The notes beneath the pieces are model-generated. The model searched no databases, was not told where the DNA came from, and saw only the letters and a program-made list of their open reading frames with translations. A stretch of DNA of 64,000 nucleotides from Afipia sp. 1NLS2 (GTDB lineage: Bacteria; Pseudomonadota; Alphaproteobacteria; Rhizobiales; Xanthobacteraceae): NCBI RefSeq assembly GCF_000178995.1, contig NZ_ADVZ01000005.1:1-64000 (forward strand), given 5' to 3'. The position numbers and the translations under genes are program-made. Position 1 is the first letter of the stretch; every line of letters begins with the position of its first letter. This document shows, piece by piece, positions 27,361 through 36,575 of the stretch.

Positions 27361-28917
27361 CTAATTCCTCTGGACGATGCACTTACCCCCTGCCGATTGC
27401 AGGTTCACGCAGAAATGGGTGGCCTCCTCGGTCGAGGCGAACGGGCCCACGAGGGCGCGGTAGTAGACCCCCTTGGAGCCGAGATCCGCGCGGCGCACAG
27501 TCGGATGACGCGAACCGAGGATACCCGGATATTTGCCCTGCAGCACCTTGTAGGAGGTCATTGCATCGGCTTCCGAGCGCTGCGAGGAGACCTGCACGTA
27601 GGAGCCGGACGCCGTGGGCACGCCCGCTGGGGCCGCCAGCGAAGCGACGCGCGAGCGCGTCTCAGTGGCCTGAGGGACCGCCTGAGGCGAAAGAGCGAGC
27701 GGCGCGTTGGAAGGAGCAGGCGCCGGAGCCCTTGCCGGTGTCGATTGAACCGGCGCGGGCGCAGGCGGCGGGGCCGCATTCGTCTGCGAGGTCGCGTCGG
27801 TCTGGTCCGGGCGGATGCTGACCGTACGGATCCGGCGCGGGACCTCCCCGCTCAAGGTTCCGTTGGCGACCCCTGGCCCGGTGGGGCGAACCGCAGGCGA
27901 AACCGAGGCGCCGGACGGCGGCGACGGATTCTGGGTCAGCGGCGGGAATACCACGCGTGGCCCGCCGGAACGGGCATCAACATCCACCGGCTGCTCCTCG
28001 CGCGATACCATCCGCTCGCCGGACTTGTCGCCGACGCGATCGTAAATCTGTTTCTCGCTCGCCTGTCTTTCGGGAATGACCTTGTTCGGGCTGGAGTCGG
28101 CCTTGATGACCGGAGGCTCCCCGCTGCGCGGCGAACCTGCGATCGAGCGATAGGCATAAGCCCCCGCGGTGCCGAGCACGGCCAGCGCGAGCACGGCCGC
28201 AACCGTCATCATGCCACCGCGGCGTTTCGGCTGCTCCGACTCGTCCGCATAGTGCTGATCGTAGGCATCTTCGTCATAGCCCTGATCGTAGGCGGCATAA
28301 GGCGCACCACCCTGCCGCTGAAGGGGCTGCTCGCCGTAAAGAACCTGATCGTAACGGTCCCGACCCTGACCATACTGGCTCTGGTCATAGCCGCCTTGAG
28401 CATAACCATCCTGCGCGTAAGTGCCCTGCCCATAAGCGGCTCGCCCATAAGCATCCTGGCGATAACCGCCATCATCGTAATGGTTCTGGCCGCTCTCTGC
28501 GTAGGAGGCGTCCGCTTCCTGCTGAGAATCGAACCGCGACACCTCATAGCCGAGCCTGTAGCCCGAATGGCGATTGTAGGTGTGCTCGGACGTTGTGGCT
28601 GGATAGTTGTAATCGTCGCGCGCGGGCGCGGGCTGCGGTGCAGGATCGCGCGGGCGCATCCATGACGGCAGCGGCGGATCGTCGTGGTGAGGATCGTAGG
28701 CCATATCGTCGTGCGGATCGGGCTGATCGTCGTAAGCCGGCTCCTCATGAGCGGGAGCGGGCTGGGCCGCATGGCGGCCAAAACTGGAATATGGATCGGT
28801 CTGGCCGATCAGGCGGGCAAGTTCCGCCAGCGGGTCGTCCGCGCCCTGCTGATGAGGCGCATGGTTATAATCCCGATCATCGGGCGGAAACGGCCTATCA
28901 CGGTAACGATCAGACAT
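27361..28917 (-). CDS. SPOR-domain membrane protein with Tyr/Gln-rich cytoplasmic region
   Basis: 518 residues. The cytoplasmic part (1-234) is acidic and low in complexity, with many YGQG, YAQ and YDQ-like repeats between about 135 and 220. A single span (about 235-257) leads to a Pro/Ser-rich periplasmic linker and a C-terminal SPOR domain (about 435-515), which binds denuded septal glycan. It is probably a cell-division or murein factor, in keeping with nagZ next to it. ATG 28917 is chosen; 28929 is also possible. Confidence 0.85.
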   Translation of the reverse strand: MSDRYRDRPFPPDDRDYNHAPHQQGADDPLAELARLIGQTDPYSSFGRHAAQPAPAHEEPAYDDQPDPHDDMAYDPHHDDPPLPSWMRPRDPAPQPAPARDDYNYPATTSEHTYNRHSGYRLGYEVSRFDSQQEADASYAESGQNHYDDGGYRQDAYGRAAYGQGTYAQDGYAQGGYDQSQYGQGRDRYDQVLYGEQPLQRQGGAPYAAYDQGYDEDAYDQHYADESEQPKRRGGMMTVAAVLALAVLGTAGAYAYRSIAGSPRSGEPPVIKADSSPNKVIPERQASEKQIYDRVGDKSGERMVSREEQPVDVDARSGGPRVVFPPLTQNPSPPSGASVSPAVRPTGPGVANGTLSGEVPRRIRTVSIRPDQTDATSQTNAAPPPAPAPVQSTPARAPAPAPSNAPLALSPQAVPQATETRSRVASLAAPAGVPTASGSYVQVSSQRSEADAMTSYKVLQGKYPGILGSRHPTVRRADLGSKGVYYRALVGPFASTEEATHFCVNLQSAGGKCIVQRN

Positions 28918-29020
28918 GTGATCTCGCATCCCCTGCGGAGACGGCAGACTCACGCAACATAATCCAGTTTGCCGTTCCTGGCTGCCGCCACGTCATCCCC
29001 GTGTGGACAGACAGCCACCT

Positions 29021-30814
29021 TCATCGCATCTCGTTCGGAGCATGGACGCCGAGGACGGCGAGGCCAGATGCCAGAACCGAGACGACGCCTTGAACCAAGG
29101 CAAGTCGCGCGGTGGTAATTCCAGCATCATTCTCCATAATGAAGCGTAAATGAGGCGCATCCCGGCCCTTGGTCCAGAGTGCGTGAAACTCGCTTGCAAG
29201 ATCATAGAGATAAAACGCGATGCGGTGCGGCTCGTGGGCCAGCGCGGCGGATTCCAGCGTGCGCGGGAACAAGGCAAGCTGCCGGATCAGCGACAATTCG
29301 ACCGGGTCGTTAAGCCGTTCCACCTCGGCCGAGCCGAGATAGGCGCGCCGCTTGCCGTCATCCTCGGGCAAATCGGGAACCGTGGCACGGGCGTTCTTGA
29401 ACACCGAATGCCCCCGCGCGTGGCCGTACTGCACATAGAACACCGGATTGTCCTTGGACTGTTCCAGCACCTTGGCGAGATCGAAATCGAGCACCGCGTC
29501 GTTCTTGCGGAACAGCATCATAAAGCGCACGGCGTCGGAACCGACTTCATCCACCACTTCACGCAGCGTCACGAAGTCCCCGGCGCGCTTCGACATTTTC
29601 ACAGGCTCGCCATTGCGCAACAGCCGCACGAGCTGGACGATCTTGACGTCGAGTTCGCCCTCGCCCGCCGTCACCGCCTTGATTGCCGCCTGCACGCGCT
29701 TGATGTAGCCGCCATGGTCAGCGCCCCACACGTCCACCATGTTGCGGAAGCCGCGGTCGAACTTGTTCTTGTGATAGGCGATGTCGGAGGCAAAATAGGT
29801 GTAGGAGTTGTCCGACTTCTTCAGCGGGCGATCGACGTCGTCGCCGAACGCGGTCGCACGGAACAGCGTCTGCTCGCGGTCCTCGTAATCCTCGACCGGC
29901 GCGCCCTTTGGCGGCGGCAGGTGGCCTTCATAGACATCGCCCTTCGCACGCAAGCCCGCGATGGTCGCGCCGACCTGATCGGTCCCGCCCGCGATCAGCG
30001 AGCGCTCCGAGAAGAACACGTCATGCTTGATGTTGAGGGCCGCGAGATCGCCCCGGATCATCTCCATCATCATCCCGATGGATTTGTCGCGCACCAGCGG
30101 CAGCCACTCTGCCTCCGGCTGCTTCACAAGCTTGTCGCCATACTCGCGCGCAAGCGCCTCGCCCACCGGCTTCAGGTAATCGCCGGGATAAAGCCCTTCC
30201 GGAATCTCACCGATGGTCTCACCCAGCGCCTCGCGATAGCGCAGGTGCGCCGACCGCGCGAGCACATCGACCTGCGCGCCGGCATCATTGATGTAATATT
30301 CCTTCGTGACCGCATAGCCCGCCGACGCCAGCAACGTCGCGAGCGCGTCACCGAACACGGCACCCCGGCAGTGGCCGACATGCATCGGCCCGGTCGGGTT
30401 GGCGGAGACGTATTCGACGTTGACCTTCTCACCCGCACCGACGTGCGAGCGGCCATAGCCTTCGCCCGTGCGCAGCACCGTGCGCAGCGCCTCGAACCAC
30501 GCCTCGTTCTTCAGCGTCAGGTTAATGAAGCCCGGCCCCGCGACGCTTACTGCCAGCACCAGCGGATCAGTGCGCAGCTTGTCGCTGATCCTGTCGGCGA
30601 GATCACGCGGCTTCACCTTGGCCTCTTTGGCAAGCACCATGGCCGCGTTGGTCGCCATATCACCATGGGTCGCGTCCTTGGGCGGCTCGACCACGATGCG
30701 CGACAGATCAATGCCCTCCGGCAGCACGCCCTCGGTCATCAGATCGCGGCAGACGCCATGAACCCGGCCCAGAATGTCTGCAAAAAGATGGGCTGGATGG
30801 GTCGGGACGGACAA
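29021..30814 (-). CDS. argS: Arginyl-tRNA synthetase
   Basis: 597 residues. Class I synthetase: the HIGH motif appears as [16 protein letters not shown] near residue 138 and the KMSKS-type motif as [10 protein letters not shown] near 405; the N-terminal additional domain and C-terminal anticodon-binding DALR domain are both present. The start is taken as TTG 30814, which has AGGAG seven bases upstream; the ATG at 30850 adds 12 arginine-rich residues and has no such site. It lies between dgt and the SPOR gene. Confidence 0.96.
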   Translation of the reverse strand: MSVPTHPAHLFADILGRVHGVCRDLMTEGVLPEGIDLSRIVVEPPKDATHGDMATNAAMVLAKEAKVKPRDLADRISDKLRTDPLVLAVSVAGPGFINLTLKNEAWFEALRTVLRTGEGYGRSHVGAGEKVNVEYVSANPTGPMHVGHCRGAVFGDALATLLASAGYAVTKEYYINDAGAQVDVLARSAHLRYREALGETIGEIPEGLYPGDYLKPVGEALAREYGDKLVKQPEAEWLPLVRDKSIGMMMEMIRGDLAALNIKHDVFFSERSLIAGGTDQVGATIAGLRAKGDVYEGHLPPPKGAPVEDYEDREQTLFRATAFGDDVDRPLKKSDNSYTYFASDIAYHKNKFDRGFRNMVDVWGADHGGYIKRVQAAIKAVTAGEGELDVKIVQLVRLLRNGEPVKMSKRAGDFVTLREVVDEVGSDAVRFMMLFRKNDAVLDFDLAKVLEQSKDNPVFYVQYGHARGHSVFKNARATVPDLPEDDGKRRAYLGSAEVERLNDPVELSLIRQLALFPRTLESAALAHEPHRIAFYLYDLASEFHALWTKGRDAPHLRFIMENDAGITTARLALVQGVVSVLASGLAVLGVHAPNEMR

Positions 30815-30830
30815 CGCGAATCTCCTGTAA
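30815..30830 (-). promoter_or_regulatory. Ribosome site deciding a TTG start for argS
   Basis: On the minus strand CAGGAGA is followed after about seven bases by TTG at 30814. No equivalent site precedes the upstream ATG at 30850. Confidence 0.6.
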
Positions 30831-30864
30831 CGGCGGCCATAATCGGCCAAATTCCCCTGCGCGC

Positions 30865-32070
30865 CTAACGCAATTCGAGGGTCGAGTCAAAGAGGCGCTG
30901 GTGCTCGGTGATGGCATAGCGGTCGGTCATTCCGGCGATGAAATTGCCGATCCGCCTCGCCGCCTCCTCGTCGCCGTCCACATCCCCATGCGCCCAGTCG
31001 GCAGGCAGGTCATCCGGGTGGCGGCTGTAGCGCTCGAACAGGTCGGCGACGACACCCTCGGCTTCCGTCATCACCCGCACCACCCGTTCGTGGCGGTACA
31101 TGTGCTCCCACAGGAAAGCCTTGATCGCCTGCTCCGCCGCCCTCGCCTTCGGGTTGAAGGCGACAAGCGGGCCATCAGCATGGCGCACGTTCTCCACGGT
31201 TTGGGGCGCGGCCCCCGCGATCCGCCACATCGTCTCGGAGAACGCGGATTCGATCCAGTACGAGATCAGCTCTCGTACGAGTTCGGCCCCGTGTCGCGCC
31301 TCGTCGATGCCAGGGAAACGCGAAACGATCCGTCCATTGAGATCGGCGATCAGCGGAATGGCGTTGAGGTCGGCGATAGTGAACAGGCCCGCGCGCAGAC
31401 CATCATCGATGTCATGAGCATTGTAGGCGATGTCGTCGGAGATCGCCGCGACCTGCGCCTCCAGCGAGGCGTAGGACGACAATTCAAGGTCATGCGAGGC
31501 GTTGTAGTTTGTGATCCCGATCGGCAGGCCATGAGCCGCATAAGGCCCGAGCGGTTTGCCGTCGCGACCCATTAGCGGGCCGTTGTGCTTGACGATACCC
31601 TCGAGCGATTCCCAGGTGAGGTTCAGCCCGTCGAAGGCCGGATAGCGGCGCTCGAGCGAAGTGACCACGCGCAGCGACTGCGCGTTGTGGTCGAATCCGC
31701 CGTGATCCTTCAGGCAGGCATCGAGCGCGCGCTCCCCGGCATGGCCGAAAGGCGGATGGCCGAGGTCGTGCGCCAGCGCCAGCGTTTCGGTCAGGTCCTC
31801 GTCCAGCCCCAATTGGCGTGCCAGCGCACGGGCGATCTGTGCCACTTCCAGAGAGTGGGTCAGCCGGGTGCGGTAATGGTCACCCTCATGGAAGATGAAC
31901 ACCTGCGTCTTGTGCTTGAGGCGGCGGAACGCGGTCGAATGGATCACCCGGTCGCAATCGCGGCGGAAGGCGCTGCGGTGGCGGCTCGGCGGCTCATTGA
32001 AGCGGCGGCCGCGGCTCAAATCGGGGTCGCAGCGGTAAGGTGCGGCAGGCGCCGCCCGTCCCACGGACAT
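30865..32070 (-). CDS. dgt: Deoxyguanosinetriphosphate triphosphohydrolase-like protein
   Basis: 401 residues, HD superfamily. Hydrolyses dNTPs to nucleosides and triphosphate. Signatures: [27 protein letters not shown] near 32, the first histidine in [14 protein letters not shown] near 68, HD in [15 protein letters not shown] near 97, and the later aspartate in [14 protein letters not shown] near 210. 14 bp after its stop the argS ribosome region begins, consistent with cotranscription. Divergent from erpA. Confidence 0.94.
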   Translation of the reverse strand: MSVGRAAPAAPYRCDPDLSRGRRFNEPPSRHRSAFRRDCDRVIHSTAFRRLKHKTQVFIFHEGDHYRTRLTHSLEVAQIARALARQLGLDEDLTETLALAHDLGHPPFGHAGERALDACLKDHGGFDHNAQSLRVVTSLERRYPAFDGLNLTWESLEGIVKHNGPLMGRDGKPLGPYAAHGLPIGITNYNASHDLELSSYASLEAQVAAISDDIAYNAHDIDDGLRAGLFTIADLNAIPLIADLNGRIVSRFPGIDEARHGAELVRELISYWIESAFSETMWRIAGAAPQTVENVRHADGPLVAFNPKARAAEQAIKAFLWEHMYRHERVVRVMTEAEGVVADLFERYSRHPDDLPADWAHGDVDGDEEAARRIGNFIAGMTDRYAITEHQRLFDSTLELR

Positions 32071-32165
32071 TGGGGACGCTCCTTTGGCGTTTGATTCTGG
32101 CGTGGCGAGTACTTAACTATGGACAGGAACAGATTCAAACTTTCGGATTCTGAGGGAGAGCGGAC

Positions 32166-32495
32166 GTGACCGCGAATGTGACAATTTCCGAGCGGGCGGC
32201 GCGGCGGATCGGCGAAATCCTCAAGGGCGAAGGCGACGGCGCCAAGCTACGCATCAGCGTTGAGGGCGGCGGTTGCTCCGGCTTCCAGTACAAGTTCGAC
32301 ATCGACAAGACCCAGGCCGAAGATGATCTGGTGATCGTGCGCGACAACGCCGTGGTGCTGGTCGACCCCTCCTCGGCTCCGTTCCTCGCGGACTCCGAAC
32401 TCGACTTCGTCGACGACCTGATCGGCGCCTCGTTCCGCGTCAACAATCCGAACGCCACCGCTTCCTGCGGCTGCGGCACCAGCTTCTCGATCTGA
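32166..32495 (+). CDS. erpA: Iron-sulfur cluster insertion protein ErpA
   Basis: 109 residues of the A-type carrier family. Three conserved cysteines: GGGCSGFQYKF near residue 37 and SCGCGTSF near 100. ErpA passes Fe-S clusters to apoproteins. GTG start with GGGAGAG ahead. It is followed after eight bases by xth, so the two may be cotranscribed. Confidence 0.93.
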   Translation: MTANVTISERAARRIGEILKGEGDGAKLRISVEGGGCSGFQYKFDIDKTQAEDDLVIVRDNAVVLVDPSSAPFLADSELDFVDDLIGASFRVNNPNATASCGCGTSFSI

Positions 32496-32503
32496 CGCCG
32501 CCC

Positions 32504-33286
32504 ATGCGCATCGCGACATGGAACGTCAACTCGGTGCGCCAGCGCCTCGACCATCTGCTGACATGGCTCAAAGAGCGCGAGCCCGATCTCGTCTGCCTGC
32601 AGGAAATCAAATGCCTCGATGAGGCATTTCCGCGCGAGCCGATCGAAGCGCTCGGCTACAATGTCGTGACGCACGGGCAGAAGACCTTCAATGGCGTCGC
32701 GCTGCTGTCGAAATATCGCTTCGAAGAAACCAGGCCGCAGCTCGCGGGTGATCCCGAGGACCTTCACGCCCGCTTTCTCGAAGGCGTCGTGTCGCACAAG
32801 GACGGCACCTTCCGCCTTGCCTGTCTGTATCTGCCGAACGGCAATCCCGTGAACACGGAAAAATATCCGTACAAGCTGCGATGGATGGACCGGCTGATCG
32901 AATATGCGCGCGAGCGGCTGAAGTCGGAAGAACCGTTCGTGCTTGCGGGGGATTTCAACGTCATCCCGACCCCCGCCGACGTCTACAATCCGCAGGCCTG
33001 GCTTGAAGACGCGCTGTTCCTGCCGCAGACCCGCGACAAATTTCAGACGCTGCTCAATCTCGGTCTGACGGACGCCTTCCGCGCGACCTCAGACGCGCCA
33101 CGGCAGTACACGTTCTGGGATTATCAAGCTGGCGCTTGGCAGAAGAACAACGGCATCCGCATCGACCACCTCTTGATGTCGCCGCCCGCGAGCGACCGCC
33201 TCAAAGCCGCCGGCATCGACAAGCATGTGCGTGGCTGGGAAAAAGCCTCGGACCATGTGCCGGTGTGGGCGGATCTGGATTTCTAG
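32504..33286 (+). CDS. xth: Exodeoxyribonuclease III
   Basis: 260 residues, AP endonuclease family 1. Cuts at abasic sites and trims 3' ends in base excision repair. Motifs: MRIATWNVNSVRQRL at 1-15, CLQEIKC near 32 (metal-binding glutamate), LAGDFNVIPTPADVYNP near 148, DAFR near 189 and the catalytic SDHVPVWADL at the end. Confidence 0.95.
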   Translation: MRIATWNVNSVRQRLDHLLTWLKEREPDLVCLQEIKCLDEAFPREPIEALGYNVVTHGQKTFNGVALLSKYRFEETRPQLAGDPEDLHARFLEGVVSHKDGTFRLACLYLPNGNPVNTEKYPYKLRWMDRLIEYARERLKSEEPFVLAGDFNVIPTPADVYNPQAWLEDALFLPQTRDKFQTLLNLGLTDAFRATSDAPRQYTFWDYQAGAWQKNNGIRIDHLLMSPPASDRLKAAGIDKHVRGWEKASDHVPVWADLDF

Positions 33287-33295
33287 ATAAGGGAT

Positions 33296-33387
33296 ATTCC
33301 GGGGCGCGAGTGAACCGAGCCAACCCGGAATCTCAAGGTGCCGGCGCGGGATTCCGGATCATCGTGCAGGAGCGCTATGTCCGGAAT
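33296..33387. repeat. Intergenic palindromic repeat (ATTCCGG family)
   Basis: Between convergent xth and the ExoR-like gene four copies of ATTCCGG/CCGGAAT alternate in orientation: 33296-33302, 33325-33331, 33351-33357 and 33381-33387. The first pair encloses GGCGCGAG..., like the short REP-type palindromes that I recall being scattered in Bradyrhizobium and Rhodopseudomonas genomes. It may fold into two hairpins and end both transcripts. Confidence 0.6.
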
Positions 33388-33393
33388 GACAGA

Positions 33394-34209
33394 TCAGTCG
33401 CGGCGGCCCTGCACCCAGCGCTGCAACATCTGCAGGGCCATGGCGCGGTCGTCTTCCGAGGCCTTCGCAAGCGCCTCATTGTAGCTCTGGTGAATCCATT
33501 TCTCGTCCGGCGTGGCGCTTTCCTGTGCGAGCGTCAGCCACATCAGGCCGCGCGCGGCCTGCCGCTGCAAATGATCGCCATTGAACAACATCTGGCCGAG
33601 CAGCGCCTGCGCTTCATGCTGGCCCTTGTGCGCGGCAAGACCGAGCCAGCGCACGCCGTACTTCACATCGCGCTGGATGCCTTTGCCTTCCAGATACATC
33701 CGGGCGAGGCTGTATTGCGCCTCGGCGCTGCCGAAATATGACGCGGCGTAGGAGAACATCTCCCGCGCCCGCTCTGGGTCGCGCTTGATGTTGGAATTGG
33801 CGATACCCGTGGTGTAGTAGCGCCCAAGCGCCACGAATGCATTGGCCACGATATTGGCCTGCGGCGCACCCGGGCTATCCTCGGCGTGCTGGTTGGCGAT
33901 CCGGCTGAAGTAATCGAAGGCGCGCAGATCGTTGCGCTCAACACCCACGCCATCGGCAAACATCTTGCCGAGCTTCCACTGTGCCGCAGCGTGCCCGTCC
34001 TCGGCGGCATATTGCAGGGCGGTCAGTGCATTGCTGTTCGGAGGCAGGGTCTTCTTCACCACCGCGACGCCGGAAGACGTGGTCACCGCTCCGAGCGGCG
34101 CCGACGCGCTGTCGGGATCGACCGTTCCGTCAAAGGCATAGGTCCGCGTCATCGCAAAAACGGCGACGGTCGCACACGCAACAATGACGCCACCCTTAAA
34201 TATCCGCAT
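33394..34209 (-). CDS. Exported Sel1/TPR-repeat protein, ExoR-like
   Basis: 271 residues. An N-terminal hydrophobic signal-like segment (1-25) is followed by Sel1-like repeats, e.g. [20 protein letters not shown] near 75, [11 protein letters not shown] near 125, [19 protein letters not shown] near 165, and [13 protein letters not shown] near 200. Length and layout fit rhizobial ExoR, the periplasmic repressor of the ExoS-ChvI two-component system, but no exoS/chvI is in the window. ATG 34209 overlaps the ilvD coding end by 14 bases, so translation is probably coupled to ilvD. Confidence 0.82.
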   Translation of the reverse strand: MRIFKGGVIVACATVAVFAMTRTYAFDGTVDPDSASAPLGAVTTSSGVAVVKKTLPPNSNALTALQYAAEDGHAAAQWKLGKMFADGVGVERNDLRAFDYFSRIANQHAEDSPGAPQANIVANAFVALGRYYTTGIANSNIKRDPERAREMFSYAASYFGSAEAQYSLARMYLEGKGIQRDVKYGVRWLGLAAHKGQHEAQALLGQMLFNGDHLQRQAARGLMWLTLAQESATPDEKWIHQSYNEALAKASEDDRAMALQMLQRWVQGRRD

Positions 34210-35920
34210 AGCAACTCTTCTCACCCGCCCGTCCTGGATGGGTCACCGCGCCCTTGATCGCAGGTCCAACCTGTTGGGCGTATTTCCAGAGTGCCCCGGA
34301 ACCCGTGCCGGTTTCGCGCGGTTTCCAGGCCTTGCGCCGCTCGGCCAGTTCGGCGTCGCTCAATTTCACATTGAGTGTGCCGGCCTCGGCATCAAGTTCG
34401 ATGATATCCCCATTTTGGATAAGGCCGATCGGGCCCCCGACCGCAGCCTCGGGACCGACATGCCCGACACAGAAGCCGCGCGTGGCACCGGAGAAGCGGC
34501 CGTCCGTGATGAGCGCAACCTTGGCGCCCATCCCCTGCCCGTAAAGCGCAGCCGTGGTGGCGAGCATTTCGCGCATACCGGGGCCGCCCTTGGGGCCCTC
34601 GTAACGGATGACGATGACCTCGCCTTCCTTGTAGGTCCGTTTGTCCACGGCCTCGAACGCGTCCTCTTCGCAATCGAAGACGCGCGCAGGCCCGGTGAAT
34701 TTCAGAACGGACATTCCAGCGACTTTCACGATCGCGCCATCGGGAGCGAGGTTGCCCTTCATGCCCACGACGCCACCGGTCACCGTGATCGGCTTGTCGG
34801 CGGGGCGCACCACATCCTGATGCGGATTCCATTTCACGCTGGCCAGATTTTCGGCAATCGTCCGGCCGGTGACCGTCAGACAGTCGCCGTTCAGGAAGCC
34901 GTGATCCAGGAGCGTTTTCATCAGCAGCGGGATGCCGCCAGCTTCGAACATGTCTTTGGCTACATAACGGCCGCCCGGTTTCAAATCCGCGACATAAGGT
35001 GTCTTTTTGAAGATTTCAGCCACGTCGAACAGGTCGAATTCGATGCCGCACTCGTGGGCGATGGCGGGCAAATGCAGCGCCGCGTTGGTCGAGCCGCCGG
35101 AGGCTGCGACGACGGCCGCGGCGTTTTCCAGCGCCTTGCGGGTCACGATCTCGCGCGGGCGGATGTTCTTGGCGATCAGTTCCATGACCTTCTCGCCAGC
35201 GGCGGAGCAGAAGGAATCGCGGATTTCGTAAGGCGCAGGCGCACCGGCCGAATACGGCAGCGCGAGGCCAATGGCCTCGGAGACGGTCGCCATGGTATTG
35301 GCGGTGAACTGCGCGCCGCAGGCGCCCGCCGAGGGGCACGCCACACGCTCGATTTCGTCGAGGTCGGCGTCCGACATCTCGCCGACCGAGTGCTTGCCGA
35401 CCGCCTCGAACATGTCCTGCACAGTGACCTGCTGCCCCCGGAAATTGCCGGGCAGAATCGAGCCGCCATAGATGAAGATCGACGGCACGTTGAGGCGGCA
35501 CATCGCCATCATCATGCCGGGCAAGGACTTGTCGCAGCCGGCGAGCCCGATCAGCGCGTCGTAGGAATGGCCGCGGATGGTCAGCTCGACGGAATCGGCG
35601 ATCACCTCACGTGACGGCAGCGAGGAACGCATGCCCTCATGGCCCATAGCGATGCCGTCGGTGACGGTAATGGTGCAGAACTCGCGCGGAGTGCCGCCAG
35701 CGGAGGCGACGCCCTTCTTCACGGCTTGAGCCTGGCGCATCAGCGAAATGTTACAGGGCGCGGCCTCGTTCCAGCAGGTCGCCACGCCGACAAACGGCTG
35801 GTGGATCTGCTCGGTGGTGAGGCCCATGGCATATAGGTAGGAGCGATGCGGAGCGCGGGTCGGACCCTCCGTCACATGGCGGCTGGGCAGTCTCGACTTG
35901 ATGTTGGTCTTCGCGTCCAT
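34196..35920 (-). CDS. ilvD: Dihydroxy-acid dehydratase
   Basis: 574 residues. Fe-S enzyme of valine, leucine and isoleucine synthesis, making 2-oxo acids from dihydroxy acids. Cluster and metal motifs: [14 protein letters not shown] near 48, [17 protein letters not shown] near 116, and [17 protein letters not shown] near 190. The late catalytic motif [21 protein letters not shown] is near 470. ATG 35920 starts at the family-typical MDAKTN; an upstream in-frame extension to 36031 is cysteine-rich and unsupported. The downstream ExoR-like gene overlaps its end. Confidence 0.96.
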   Translation of the reverse strand: MDAKTNIKSRLPSRHVTEGPTRAPHRSYLYAMGLTTEQIHQPFVGVATCWNEAAPCNISLMRQAQAVKKGVASAGGTPREFCTITVTDGIAMGHEGMRSSLPSREVIADSVELTIRGHSYDALIGLAGCDKSLPGMMMAMCRLNVPSIFIYGGSILPGNFRGQQVTVQDMFEAVGKHSVGEMSDADLDEIERVACPSAGACGAQFTANTMATVSEAIGLALPYSAGAPAPYEIRDSFCSAAGEKVMELIAKNIRPREIVTRKALENAAAVVAASGGSTNAALHLPAIAHECGIEFDLFDVAEIFKKTPYVADLKPGGRYVAKDMFEAGGIPLLMKTLLDHGFLNGDCLTVTGRTIAENLASVKWNPHQDVVRPADKPITVTGGVVGMKGNLAPDGAIVKVAGMSVLKFTGPARVFDCEEDAFEAVDKRTYKEGEVIVIRYEGPKGGPGMREMLATTAALYGQGMGAKVALITDGRFSGATRGFCVGHVGPEAAVGGPIGLIQNGDIIELDAEAGTLNVKLSDAELAERRKAWKPRETGTGSGALWKYAQQVGPAIKGAVTHPGRAGEKSCYADI

Positions 35921-36164
35921 CTCAAAACCTTCGCCGCGGCAGCCCTTTCGCTCAAAACCCCTGAAAAAGCGGGCTTTCGCAATCGTCACGCGGCGGATCA
36001 CTGCATCCACGCTACATGAACACGATTTCATGGACGCGTGTGGCCAAATCGCGGCGCGCGCAAGGGCTTACTACGACGAGGGTTAAATGTTCAAAAACTG
36101 TGGCGGCTTCGCAACATTTGTTGCGCCAAAACCACCCGCCCGCGTGCGGTGCAGCGTGCCGCCG

Positions 36165-36544
36165 TCATCGCGGACCGACGGTGCCTGTCGCCTTCAACCG
36201 GGCCGATCTGACCCAGCCGGAGACGCTCTCGCCGGTTCTCGGGTTCAAATACATCACGGATGACCAGCCATCGGCAGACTGGGCATAGGCGATCAGGGCG
36301 CCCTGCGGGATGACGAAGACGCCGCTTATCGGGCAACGACATCGGGCGCCGCATAGAATTGAAGCCGCCCGGCACCGGTGACAGCCATGCTCAGGGGTGG
36401 TGAAAATAGCGGGATGTGCCGGGTCCCGGTCTCTGGCTCCCGGCAGTTTTCGGCGACAAGAACGGGCTCGCCCAGGACGCTGGAGGATAGGCCGGTCAAA
36501 ACTACCGCCCGGGCCCAGACCGTTTTGACGCCACCCCCGCGCAC
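36165..36544 (-). pseudogene. Frameshifted SH3-like exported protein
   Basis: A GTG start at 36544 has AAGGAG six bases upstream. The first frame encodes a signal-like N-terminus (RAVVLTGLSSSVLG) and then ETGTRHIPLFSPPLS and GRLQFYAAPDVVAR, ending at TAA 36326. An adjacent frame continues without gap as SGVFVIPQGALIAY, SADGWSSVMYLNPRTG and SGWVRSARLKATGTVGPR, ending at TGA 36165. The second half looks like a bacterial SH3 domain. A one-base indel near 36330 would rejoin them. Either a recent pseudogene or a sequencing error. It lies just downstream of lpdA on the same strand. Confidence 0.7.
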
Positions 36545-36575
36545 GTCCGCTCCTTCGCCGGGGGCAGTTACAATT

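Noticed and set aside
29150-30868. 572-codon open frame antisense to argS
   Set aside because: It covers a complete arginyl-tRNA synthetase gene on the other strand and has antisense-type composition with no domain.
35921-36031. N-terminal extension or leader peptide for ilvD
   Set aside because: The 37 in-frame codons are Cys/Arg-rich, hold no run of Ile, Leu or Val codons expected of an attenuator, and lack a ribosome site.
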